Below, piece by piece: positions 1-5,648 of a stretch of DNA of 14,409 nucleotides. The stretch is from an uncultured Treponema sp. (GTDB taxonomy: Bacteria > Spirochaetota > Spirochaetia > Treponematales > Treponemataceae). How positions within the stretch are numbered: position 1 is the stretch's first letter; every line of letters begins with the position of its first letter. The notes under the pieces were generated by a model. That model was not told where the DNA came from, ran no database searches, and worked only from the letters and a program-made list of their open reading frames with translations. Position numbers and translations under genes: made by a program. The stretch is from positions 1 through 14,409 of the forward strand of contig CAKUWD010000061.1 in NCBI GenBank assembly GCA_934699065.1, written 5' to 3'.

Positions 1-296
1 GGAATTACATTATGACACTTCACCAGAGAGGCCGCATAGTTCTTCGCCTTTTCAATATCTTTTTCGCCAACCGACTGGCTGATAAGAATCGAAGCCCCCA
101 TAGAAAGCGAGTAGACAAAAGACATGGTAGTCCACATAGGAGCCGTAGCATTTCCAACCGCACTCATAAAAAGAATATCCATACGTCCCAGAAAAATGCG
201 GTCAATAAACATCTGAATCTGCGAAATCAGCTGACTCAGCATAAGAGGAACAAAGATTTTTACGAGCTTGTTTTTGTAGTCTGTTTTGAAAAGCAT
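1..296 (-). CDS. MATE family efflux transporter, N-terminal part (cut by window edge)
   Basis: The minus strand is open from an ATG at 296 to the window edge, giving about 98 residues beginning MLFKTDYKNKLVKIFVPLML. Two hydrophobic stretches are visible, with a segment around residues 20-45 (SQLISQIQMFIDRIFLGRMD) and a following G-N-A-x-x-P-M region typical of the first helices of MATE multidrug/toxin extrusion proteins. MATE proteins are inner-membrane antiporters that export drugs or metabolites using a sodium or proton gradient; the substrate cannot be told from this part. No Shine-Dalgarno precedes the ATG, but a perfect TATAAT lies 8 bases upstream (305-310), so the mRNA may be leaderless. 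The remaining two thirds or more of the gene lies beyond position 1. It is on the same strand as the purine gene upstream but separated from it by a GC-rich repeat, so co-transcription is doubtful. Confidence 0.85.
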   Translation of the reverse strand, partial: MLFKTDYKNKLVKIFVPLMLSQLISQIQMFIDRIFLGRMDILFMSAVGNATAPMWTTMSFVYSLSMGASILISQSVGEKDIEKAKNYAASLVKCHNVI

Positions 297-304
297 AGAA
301 AAGA

Positions 305-310
305 ATTATA
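305..310 (-). promoter_or_regulatory. Candidate -10 box of the MATE gene (possibly leaderless)
   Basis: The minus strand reads TATAAT, a perfect sigma-70 -10 hexamer, with 8 bases between it and the ATG at 296. A start point 6-8 bases downstream would leave 0-2 untranslated bases. The -35 region is weak (TTTATT at a 17-base spacing), and the area is AT-rich, so a chance match is possible. Confidence 0.4.
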
Positions 311-350
311 GTAAAAATATTAGATAGAATAAATAAGTTTTTTAAATTAT

Positions 351-457
351 TGGGCGTTCCCGTCGCGGCATTCGCCGCGCCGGTCGGCGCTTCCGGGCTC
401 CCCTACGGTCGGTGCTTCGCACGGCCGCCCTCCGGGCGTCCCCCTCCAGTGCCTAAC
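351..457. repeat. GC-rich intergenic repeat-like element with tandem hairpins
   Basis: This stretch is strikingly GC-rich between AT-rich flanks and lies 10 bases beyond the AICAR transformylase stop. It contains small hairpins: CGCGGC/GCCGCG (364-369 and 374-379), GTGC/GCAC (412-415 and 419-422) and CGCCC/GGGCG (426-430 and 434-438). It also has short direct repeats: GGTCGGYGCTTC near 382 and 407, and GGGCGTYCCC near 352 and 434. An open reading frame crosses it on the minus strand but does not look like a protein. It resembles GC-rich intergenic repeats I associate with treponeme genomes, but only one copy of this exact type is in the window, so its repeat status is inferred from composition and structure. 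Confidence 0.5.
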
Positions 458-467
458 GCATCTTAAA

Positions 468-1643
468 CTAGTGATGGAACAAACGGATTCCATTAAATGC
501 CATAACCATTCCGTATCCGTCGGCAGCCTCAATTACGAGGTCATCGCGAACAGATCCGCCTGGCTGAGCAATAACAGTTACACCGCTCTTCTTTGCGCGG
601 TCAATGTTGTCGCCGAATGGGAAGAAGGCATCTGAACCAAGTGCAACGTTTGTATTCTTAGAAATCCATTCTGCCTTAGCTTCGCGGGTGAATACTTCTG
701 GTTTTACCTTGAAAATATTCTGCCACTTGCCTTCAGCAAGAATGTCCATATATTCTTCACCGATGTAAACATCAATTGCATTATCGCGGTCTGCGCGCTT
801 AATACCGTCTACAAACTGCAAGCCCAGAACCTGTGGCGACTGACGCAGCCACCAGTTATCAGCCTTCTGTCCGGCAAGACGAGTACAGTGAACACGGCTC
901 TGCTGTCCGGCTCCAATACCAATAGCCTGACCGTCCTTTACAAAGCAAACTGAGTTAGACTGAGTGTACTTGAGAACGATAAGAGAAATAATCAGGTTAC
1001 GCTTGTCATCTTCGCTCAAAATCTTGTTCTTAGTTACGATGTTAGATAAAGCAGACTTTTCATCAATTTTCAAAAAGTTGTGGCCCTGTTCAAAAGTTAC
1101 GCCAAAGACCTGTTTGCGCTCAAGCTCAGCAGGCACATAGTCAGGGTCAATCTGAATTACACAGTAGTTGCCGTTCTTCTTAGCCTTCAAAATCTCAAGA
1201 GCCTTCTCGCTGTATCCCGGAGCGATAACACCGTCAGAAACTTCCTTTTTAATCAAAAGAGCAGTAGCTTCATCACATTCATCACTCAAAGAAATAAAAT
1301 CGCCGAAAGAGCTCATGCGATCAGCCCCTCGTGCGCGGGCATAAGCGCAGGCAAGCGGAGTAAGTTCAACATTGTCAGTAAAATAAATTTTCTTGAGAGT
1401 ATCAGAAAGAGGAAGTCCAACAGCGGCACCAGCAGGAGAAACGTGCTTAAAAGAAGTAGCAGCAGGAAGCCCGGTAGCCTCCTTCAATTCCTTAACAAGC
1501 TGCCAGCCGTTCAAAGCGTCGAGCAGGTTGATGTATCCCGGTCTTCCGTTCACAACAGTAATAGGAAGATCGCCATTTTCCATAAAAACCCTAGCCGGCT
1601 TCTGGTTCGGGTTGCATCCATATTTGAGTTCGAGTTCTTTCAT
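468..1643 (-). CDS. purH: Stand-alone AICAR transformylase (phosphoribosylaminoimidazolecarboxamide formyltransferase)
   Basis: This 391-residue cytosolic enzyme transfers a formyl group from 10-formyltetrahydrofolate to AICAR, giving FAICAR, the penultimate step of IMP synthesis. It corresponds to the C-terminal transformylase part of PurH only. The N-terminal MGS-like IMP cyclohydrolase domain of the usual 510-530-residue bifunctional protein is absent, and the protein starts directly with the LKYGCNPNQKPA motif. The catalytic Lys-His pair is K66-H67 in SFKHVSPAGAAVG. Also visible are GIGAGQQSRVHCTRLAG (cofactor region), DAFFPFGDNID and IAQPGGSVRDD near the C-terminus. The ATG at 1643 matches the conserved family start. 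It lacks a Shine-Dalgarno and sits 6 bases after a -10-like box, suggesting a leaderless transcript. The missing cyclohydrolase activity is supplied by the PurO-like gene at 3757-4488. It is likely transcribed alone, since a terminator lies just upstream. Confidence 0.93.
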   Translation of the reverse strand: MKELELKYGCNPNQKPARVFMENGDLPITVVNGRPGYINLLDALNGWQLVKELKEATGLPAATSFKHVSPAGAAVGLPLSDTLKKIYFTDNVELTPLACAYARARGADRMSSFGDFISLSDECDEATALLIKKEVSDGVIAPGYSEKALEILKAKKNGNYCVIQIDPDYVPAELERKQVFGVTFEQGHNFLKIDEKSALSNIVTKNKILSEDDKRNLIISLIVLKYTQSNSVCFVKDGQAIGIGAGQQSRVHCTRLAGQKADNWWLRQSPQVLGLQFVDGIKRADRDNAIDVYIGEEYMDILAEGKWQNIFKVKPEVFTREAKAEWISKNTNVALGSDAFFPFGDNIDRAKKSGVTVIAQPGGSVRDDLVIEAADGYGMVMAFNGIRLFHH

Positions 1644-1649
1644 GCGGAC

Positions 1650-1678
1650 ATAATAGAATAAATCAAGAAGAATTTCAA
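1650..1678 (-). promoter_or_regulatory. Candidate sigma-70 promoter of AICAR transformylase gene
   Basis: On the minus strand TTGAAA (1678-1673) is followed after exactly 17 bases by TATTAT (1655-1650). The ATG at 1643 begins 7 bases after the -10 box, so the predicted start point falls on or next to the A of the ATG. Only about 38 bases separate the preceding terminator's T-run (1682-1690) from the start codon, so there is little other room for a promoter. Confidence 0.55.
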
Positions 1679-1681
1679 ATC

Positions 1682-1710
1682 AAAAAAAAAGGAGGGCGGA
1701 GCCCCGCCCT
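1682..1710 (-). terminator. Intrinsic terminator after the DUF624 gene
   Basis: On the minus strand a 7-bp stem AGGGCGG/CCGCCCT (1710-1704 and 1699-1693) with a 4-base loop is followed by two C and then nine T residues (1690-1682). This is a textbook rho-independent terminator for transcription coming from the DUF624 gene, and it forms the distal end of the GC-rich element at 1691-1771. Confidence 0.8.
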
Positions 1711-1771
1711 ACGCCTCAGCCACATTCGTGTCTTCGGCTACCCCACCCAGCGGGGACACCCCGCAACGCCC
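1691..1771. repeat. GC-rich intergenic element with hairpins
   Basis: This GC-rich block fills the space between the DUF624 stop and the terminator T-run. It holds two strong hairpins: AGGGCGG/CCGCCCT (1693-1699 and 1704-1710) and GCGGGG/CCCCGC (1750-1755 and 1759-1764). Read on the minus strand it begins GGGGCGTTGCGGGG immediately after the stop codon. It shares a GGGCGTT edge and high GC with the 351-457 element but is otherwise a different sequence. Function as a 3'-end module is an inference. Confidence 0.5.
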
Positions 1772-1776
1772 CAAAC

Positions 1777-2427
1777 TTACTCTTCAGTTTCCAGAGCTTC
1801 CTCTGAAGTTTCCGAATTCTCTTCTGTTTCAGCCGGAGCAGGATTTTCCATATGCAAAAAAATATCTTTTGCAGTAAGGCTTACAGTATAAAAAACAAGA
1901 GCAGGAATAATTACAAATCCAACATAACAAGCATATTTCGAAAAATAAAGAAGCACTAATTCAATAATTACAATACCCAGGGTTTTAAAACTGTCTTTCA
2001 TATTCAAAAAGAAAACTGCAACAGAATTTCTCAGTGTATTTACAAAAGAGTTTGAATATCTTGCAATCAATGGATATGCATAAAAGTTAAATACACAAGC
2101 AACAAGAATATAACCAGCAAGAGCCGCAATTTTAATAATATTTAAGCCAGACTCGCGTGCTAAATTAATCAGGAAATAACCTAGAGCACCACATGCCACG
2201 GTAAAAATCAAAATCATAATTCCCTGGAGCAAATCCTGTTTATAAGCCTTAAAAAAACGACGGGCAATTCCTCCACATGACTGAACCTCCTCATCGTCAT
2301 CTGCAAGACGCAGTGTAACAGCATAAGCCGCGCAGGTTGAAACACCAATTGTAATAACCGGAATACATCCAATTATCCATAAAATATTTAACCAGAATAG
2401 ACGTAAAAATTTCTTAATTATATCCAT
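1777..2427 (-). CDS. DUF624 / YesL family membrane protein
   Basis: This 216-residue protein matches the YesL (DUF624) pattern. It has an N-terminal hydrophobic segment FWLNILWIIGCIPVITIG at about residues 11-28, an acidic patch (ADDDEE, about 42-47), a conserved basic stretch near RRFFKAYKQDLLQG and several further membrane helices (roughly 68-90, 98-120, 146-185). The C-terminus is a soluble acidic tail rich in Glu and Ser. YesL-type proteins are often found with carbohydrate uptake or polysaccharide-use genes in Firmicutes and spirochaetes, but no biochemical role is established. The ATG at 2427 has an AAGGAT Shine-Dalgarno. A perfect 16-bp palindrome 33 bases upstream suggests its own regulated promoter. 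It follows the serine-hydrolase gene by 52 bases on the same strand, and a strong terminator lies after it. A link between the two genes is only positional. Confidence 0.75.
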   Translation of the reverse strand: MDIIKKFLRLFWLNILWIIGCIPVITIGVSTCAAYAVTLRLADDDEEVQSCGGIARRFFKAYKQDLLQGIMILIFTVACGALGYFLINLARESGLNIIKIAALAGYILVACVFNFYAYPLIARYSNSFVNTLRNSVAVFFLNMKDSFKTLGIVIIELVLLYFSKYACYVGFVIIPALVFYTVSLTAKDIFLHMENPAPAETEENSETSEEALETEE

Positions 2428-2459
2428 TTTATTATCCTTGTCTTAAATAGTATCTTTAC

Positions 2460-2475
2460 TAACTAACGTTAGTTA
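2460..2475. promoter_or_regulatory. Perfect 16-bp palindrome, candidate operator for DUF624 gene
   Basis: TAACTAACGTTAGTTA is perfectly palindromic. It sits between the stop of the serine-hydrolase gene and the DUF624 start, 33-48 bases upstream of the ATG, where a -35 region or operator would be expected. A possible -10 (TACTAT on the minus strand, 2452-2447) lies just downstream. Dimeric HTH regulators (for example TetR or MarR families) often bind such sites; which regulator binds here is unknown. Confidence 0.45.
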
Positions 2476-2479
2476 TTTG

Positions 2480-3583
2480 TTATTTTTCTATCCATATTTT
2501 CTGTAAGTTACGTGCAACTGTAGTTGTATTCACTTTTGCAACAGGACAGTTAGACAATACTATTATAGAAAGTTTATCATCAAAATAAAAGCCGTTATAA
2601 GAATTAAATACATTTGTAACACCAGTATGAAAAATAGAACCCTCATGACAGTAAAGACCATAACCATAAGATTCTGAATCTATCATTTTTTTAAAGGTTT
2701 TCTTTTTTACAACTTTACGATTAGTGAAAAGAACATTCCATTTAAATAAATCTGTAACACAGGAATTTACATCTCCACAACCAAGGGCAAGAGAGGCAGG
2801 AATACTGTAATAGCGCCCCTTATAATCATAACCACGAGTATCAGTTTTCTGAAACTCCATATTTGTATGAGTCATACCGCAGCGGGCAAAAATATTTTTC
2901 TGCATATAGTCTCTAAAAGACATTCCACTAACCTGCTCAATTATTCGTGCAAGCAGAAAATAATTTGTATTACAGTAAAAATAAGTTGAGTCTGGTTCTG
3001 CAAGAAGTGGTGCATTATTCAGATATTCAAGTACAAGATTTTCTTCAACCGGCTCACAAGCTAATTGCTTTACTTCGATTCTGCGGTAAACATTCTTTGG
3101 AAAAAAATCTTCAGCCGAATTGATATGATCTACAAGCCCCGATCTCATATTCAAAAGCATTTCAACAGTAATTTTTTCACCGTATTCAAAAGCAGGAAAA
3201 AACTTAGAAACTTTATCGTCCACCGACAATTTCCCCGCCTGCACCAGCTGCATAACTGCGGCGGCCGTCATCTGCTTGCTTATAGACCCGGCCTCAAAAG
3301 TAGTGTTTATTCCTATCGGAAACTCTTCGGGGGCCGCCGCCTTCTCATCGCAAAAGCCGTACCCTTTGGCAAAAACAATCTTCTTTCCACGGCCCACGAG
3401 CACCGCGCCTCTAAAACCCGTCTCACACAAGTATGCATCGGCGCGCCCTGCAAACTCACGATACTTTTTATCGACAATCACTTCGTCATTCCAGGTTCGT
3501 TTTTTCACGCTGGAACACGAAACTAAGGTTAAAATAAAAAAAGAGGCCATAAAGAAAAAAAAGTGAACTGCGCTTTTTTTCAT
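2480..3583 (-). CDS. Beta-lactamase-fold serine hydrolase lipoprotein (class C / AmpC-like, PF00144)
   Basis: This 367-residue protein is predicted to be an envelope lipoprotein. A hydrophobic signal peptide ends in the lipobox LVSC with lipidated Cys23. The penicillin-binding/beta-lactamase fold carries all three active-site motifs: S100-x-x-K103 (SISK, nucleophile), Y203-x-N205 (YCN within FYCNTNYFLLARIIEQVSG) and H319-T-G321 near the C-terminus. Family members are D-amino-acid peptidases, esterases or beta-lactamases. The HTG in place of KTG and the lipoprotein form favour a peptidase or esterase over drug resistance, and the substrate cannot be assigned. The ATG at 3583 has an exceptionally good Shine-Dalgarno (GAGGAGGT, 5-base spacer). 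The entire 5' gap is occupied by a dispersed repeat, so its promoter lies in or just beside that repeat. Confidence 0.85.
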   Translation of the reverse strand: MKKSAVHFFFFMASFFILTLVSCSSVKKRTWNDEVIVDKKYREFAGRADAYLCETGFRGAVLVGRGKKIVFAKGYGFCDEKAAAPEEFPIGINTTFEAGSISKQMTAAAVMQLVQAGKLSVDDKVSKFFPAFEYGEKITVEMLLNMRSGLVDHINSAEDFFPKNVYRRIEVKQLACEPVEENLVLEYLNNAPLLAEPDSTYFYCNTNYFLLARIIEQVSGMSFRDYMQKNIFARCGMTHTNMEFQKTDTRGYDYKGRYYSIPASLALGCGDVNSCVTDLFKWNVLFTNRKVVKKKTFKKMIDSESYGYGLYCHEGSIFHTGVTNVFNSYNGFYFDDKLSIIVLSNCPVAKVNTTTVARNLQKIWIEK

Positions 3584-3605
3584 TATAAACCTCCTCTCGA
3601 ATTTA

Positions 3606-3747
3606 TGTCATGCTGAACTTGTTTCAGCATCTCTTTATAAAGATCCCGACCCCTTCGCGGCACAGCCGCTCGGAGACTCGCTAAAAACAGTCTACTAGAC
3701 TGTTTTTGCCCTGCTTCGCAGTGCCGCTCCCTAAGTTCGGAATGACA
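3606..3747. repeat. Dispersed structured repeat, copy 1 (second copy at 10170-10273)
   Basis: The element is bounded by imperfect inverted ends (TGTCATGCTGAACTT at 3606-3620, AAGTTCGGAATGACA at 3733-3747). The core from 3652 to about 3732 matches 10181-10261 with few differences. Hairpins inside are GCGGC/GCCGC (3657-3661 and 3665-3669), the 25-base palindrome 3683-3707 and CTGC/GCAG (3711-3714 and 3718-3721). It starts 9 bases after the PurO stop and reaches close to the Shine-Dalgarno of the next gene. Stem differences from copy 2 are all compensatory. Confidence 0.85.
3683..3707. terminator. Candidate bidirectional terminator hairpin in repeat copy 1
   Basis: AAAAACAGTCTA (3683-3694) and TAGACTGTTTTT (3696-3707) are perfect inverted repeats around one central base. 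Either strand gives an A-run, a stem and a U-run, as in bidirectional intrinsic terminators. The stem is only moderately GC-rich, so efficiency is uncertain. It follows the PurO gene on the minus strand. Confidence 0.5.
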
Positions 3748-3756
3748 CATCACTAA

Positions 3757-4488
3757 TTATTTATTCTTATTCAAAATACGCTCTTCGTACTTACCACTTT
3801 CAAGATCAATAAAACGTACAAAGAGCGAAACCTTATTGTCTTCATTCAGCGAGCTCCAGATTGTGTTTGCGAACTCTTCGATTCCGCCTTCAATCTTAAG
3901 TTTTACTGGTTCACCTTCAAAGCTTGGAAGAGGATTTCCATCACCCATGTAAGTATGAATGTAATGTCCTTCTCCATTCTGTGGATTATCATAAGTGTAA
4001 GTAAAGCGCAAAGTGTTGTCGCCGTTACCACAATCACTCTTCAAAATCGAAAGTGAGTATGCATAGCCGCCGTCAACTCCGCCTTCAAGATCAAGCAATG
4101 AAGAAATACGTGGTGTGTAGTTTGGAGCGTCGTGCTCGTACTTACGGCTTCTCAAAGACTGTTCAAATGTGAGCCCCTTCTTCAATCCATCAAAAATTGT
4201 ATCTGTCTGGTCACCGTTGGTAACGATTGTTTTTTTACCAAGCTCGCGAACTGCAGCATAAATAATAAGACTTGGATCACCTGCAATCAAAGACTCATCA
4301 AAAGCCTTTGTGCGGACAACTTCTGTTCCATTTTCATTATCAGTTACAAAAACACGGTTGCGGCTTCCTGCGCTGCGTCCCATTGTCCAGTATGCAGAAA
4401 CTGCATATTTTCCATCTGCTGATTTTCCTGCGATAATTCCACGTCCAGGATATGTTGTGCTCGAAAGTTCTTCCTTAATTTCTTTCAT
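3757..4488 (-). CDS. IMP cyclohydrolase, PurO-like family (PF07826)
   Basis: This 243-residue protein is recognised by its N-terminal signature TTYPGRGIIAG followed by AYWTMGRSAGSRNRVFV at about residues 10-44. It parallels the YxGR...AY...GRS...NR pattern of archaeal PurO and its bacterial relatives. PurO-type enzymes close the ring of FAICAR to give IMP, the last step of de novo inosinate synthesis, and are unrelated in fold to the MGS-like cyclohydrolase of PurH. The call fits the cyclohydrolase-less AICAR transformylase at 468-1643 on the same strand. The chosen ATG at 4488 has an AGAGGA Shine-Dalgarno with a 7-base spacer. The frame remains open 29 codons further upstream, but that part runs into the repeat at 4507-4659 and is unlikely to be translated. 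Two unrelated genes separate it from the transformylase, so the two are not one simple operon. Confidence 0.85.
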   Translation of the reverse strand: MKEIKEELSSTTYPGRGIIAGKSADGKYAVSAYWTMGRSAGSRNRVFVTDNENGTEVVRTKAFDESLIAGDPSLIIYAAVRELGKKTIVTNGDQTDTIFDGLKKGLTFEQSLRSRKYEHDAPNYTPRISSLLDLEGGVDGGYAYSLSILKSDCGNGDNTLRFTYTYDNPQNGEGHYIHTYMGDGNPLPSFEGEPVKLKIEGGIEEFANTIWSSLNEDNKVSLFVRFIDLESGKYEERILNKNK

Positions 4489-4506
4489 ATTTGTCCTCTT
4501 ATAAAA

Positions 4507-4660
4507 GTGGTTTCGATACGCCGCTTCGCGTCGTTTGCATTCATAGAAATTATTTTCTAGTGCGCTCTCGCGCACGATGCATACGGCTCCGCCTACTCAA
4601 CCACCGTGTGTTCTGCGTATGCGGTGGTTGCGTGACACGTAGTGTCGTATCGAAACCACC
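4507..4660. repeat. Long inverted-repeat element, family with 10072-10164 (copy A)
   Basis: Terminal inverted repeats GTGGTTTCGATAC (4507-4519) and GTATCGAAACCAC (4647-4659) enclose an inner pair, CAACCACCG (4598-4606) and CGGTGGTTG (4622-4630). Further small hairpins are TAGAAA/TTTCTA (4544-4549 and 4554-4559), GTGCG/CGCAC (4561-4575 region) and GACAC/GTGTC (4634-4638 and 4642-4646). The outer and inner motifs recur at 10072-10164, but this copy carries roughly 60 additional bases in its left arm. It fills the gap between the PurO and acyltransferase genes and codes for nothing. It resembles REP-like inverted repeats common in treponemes. Confidence 0.8.
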
Positions 4661-4673
4661 GTTTGTACGGGCA

Positions 4674-5576
4674 TTATTCCTCGCTTGTTCCCACTTCTAA
4701 GTGCTGCTTTTCCAGATATTCCATCACTGCATCAACAGTCTTCTGTTTTGGATCAGGTTCGTCTGCCGGCAGGCTTTCCAGAATCTTGTTTCTGAATTCC
4801 TTACAATCAATTACAGGACTTGCAGTAAATACACACTTACCAGGCTCAAGAATATCTGCAAGCATGTCATCCGGATTATCAGGATTAATACGAAGACAAT
4901 TTCCATTTATAGAAACCAGAATCATCTTATCAAAAAGACGAAGATAAGAATCTATTTCACGAAGTCCACGTTTTGTCTCCGGTTTTCCAGGACGATAACG
5001 GGTACCACTTGGGAATACAAGAATTACCTGTCCACGCTTTTTGCAGCCATCCATTGCACGCATTGCAGCAAAGTTAATTTTGCGGGCCTTCTGCTCTTCT
5101 GCAATTTTTTCTTCTTCAGAAATTTCTTTTCCCTCAACTGCATTAAGCGAACGTGTAGGATAAATTACAACGCGTGTAAATCCTTCTGTAAATGCACGAA
5201 CACCGGCATCAGCTTCGTTCAACTTCATTCCAGCAACTGCTACAATTCTCGAAGACAAATCCTTTGCCCAGTCTTCTCCCTCTTTTTCAAGAAGATAAAG
5301 AATTCCTGGCAAATCAAGATTTGTGTAATGTTCCATTAAAATAAGACCTGACTTTCCCTGTTTTACTACATTTTCATAAAAGTCTTTGTAGTTTTCGAGG
5401 TTTCCGAGACCAGATTCACTGTTAAATGCCTCATCAAGAAGCTTCCACATGTAAGGTCTTAACTGCATGTTAGCTTCTTCGTAAACTTTTGTTTCATCGA
5501 TTTTTGCGGCTGCATGTGACATTTTCTGCATTTCTGCAAACACGCTGCCGAATTTGTCTTTCAACATTATTCCCAT
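4674..5576 (-). CDS. PlsC-like phospholipid acyltransferase (glycerolipid acyltransferase family, PF01553)
   Basis: This 300-residue protein contains the acyltransferase HX4D motif as H83-YTNL-D88 and the second conserved block FPSGTR at 188-193. In most PlsC proteins this block reads FPEGTR; here Ser replaces Glu, which recalls the PSGGR block of plastid-type glycerol-3-phosphate acyltransferases. The role is therefore acylation of glycerol-3-phosphate or lysophosphatidate at the membrane during phospholipid synthesis; which of the two substrates cannot be decided. There is no N-terminal transmembrane helix; the first 60 residues are mainly helical and polar. The ATG at 5576 is preceded by AAGGAT with an 8-base spacer, better placed than the in-frame ATG at 5567. 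It is divergent from the xylanase gene, with 72 bases between the starts. Confidence 0.8.
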   Translation of the reverse strand: MGIMLKDKFGSVFAEMQKMSHAAAKIDETKVYEEANMQLRPYMWKLLDEAFNSESGLGNLENYKDFYENVVKQGKSGLILMEHYTNLDLPGILYLLEKEGEDWAKDLSSRIVAVAGMKLNEADAGVRAFTEGFTRVVIYPTRSLNAVEGKEISEEEKIAEEQKARKINFAAMRAMDGCKKRGQVILVFPSGTRYRPGKPETKRGLREIDSYLRLFDKMILVSINGNCLRINPDNPDDMLADILEPGKCVFTASPVIDCKEFRNKILESLPADEPDPKQKTVDAVMEYLEKQHLEVGTSEE

Positions 5577-5648
5577 AAATGAGCATCCTTAAAAGAATAG
5601 TTAATTTCCATTATAGATTATTTAAGCCTTAGAGACAATAATAGAATT

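Noticed and set aside
12..311. Plus-strand open frame at the left end
   Set aside because: Antisense to the MATE N-terminus, which has clear hydrophobic helices and family pattern; the plus-strand product is basic and low-complexity.
347..532. Minus-strand open frame across the GC-rich element near the transformylase stop
   Set aside because: Overlaps the end of the real gene in another frame and is made largely of the GC-rich repeat; no protein-like features.
1080..1661. Long plus-strand open frame opposite the AICAR transformylase gene
   Set aside because: Lies antisense to a gene with clear family motifs; its translation has no recognisable domain and a composition typical of a reverse-frame shadow.
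2480..3583. Beta-lactamase resistance gene
   Set aside because: The fold and SxxK/YxN/HTG motifs fit the broad serine-hydrolase family, but nothing shows beta-lactam hydrolysis; the HTG motif and lipoprotein signal fit peptidase or esterase members as well.
4489..4575. Upstream extension of the IMP cyclohydrolase by 29 residues
   Set aside because: Runs into the inverted-repeat element, and the family signature begins just after the ATG at 4488, which has its own AGAGGA Shine-Dalgarno.
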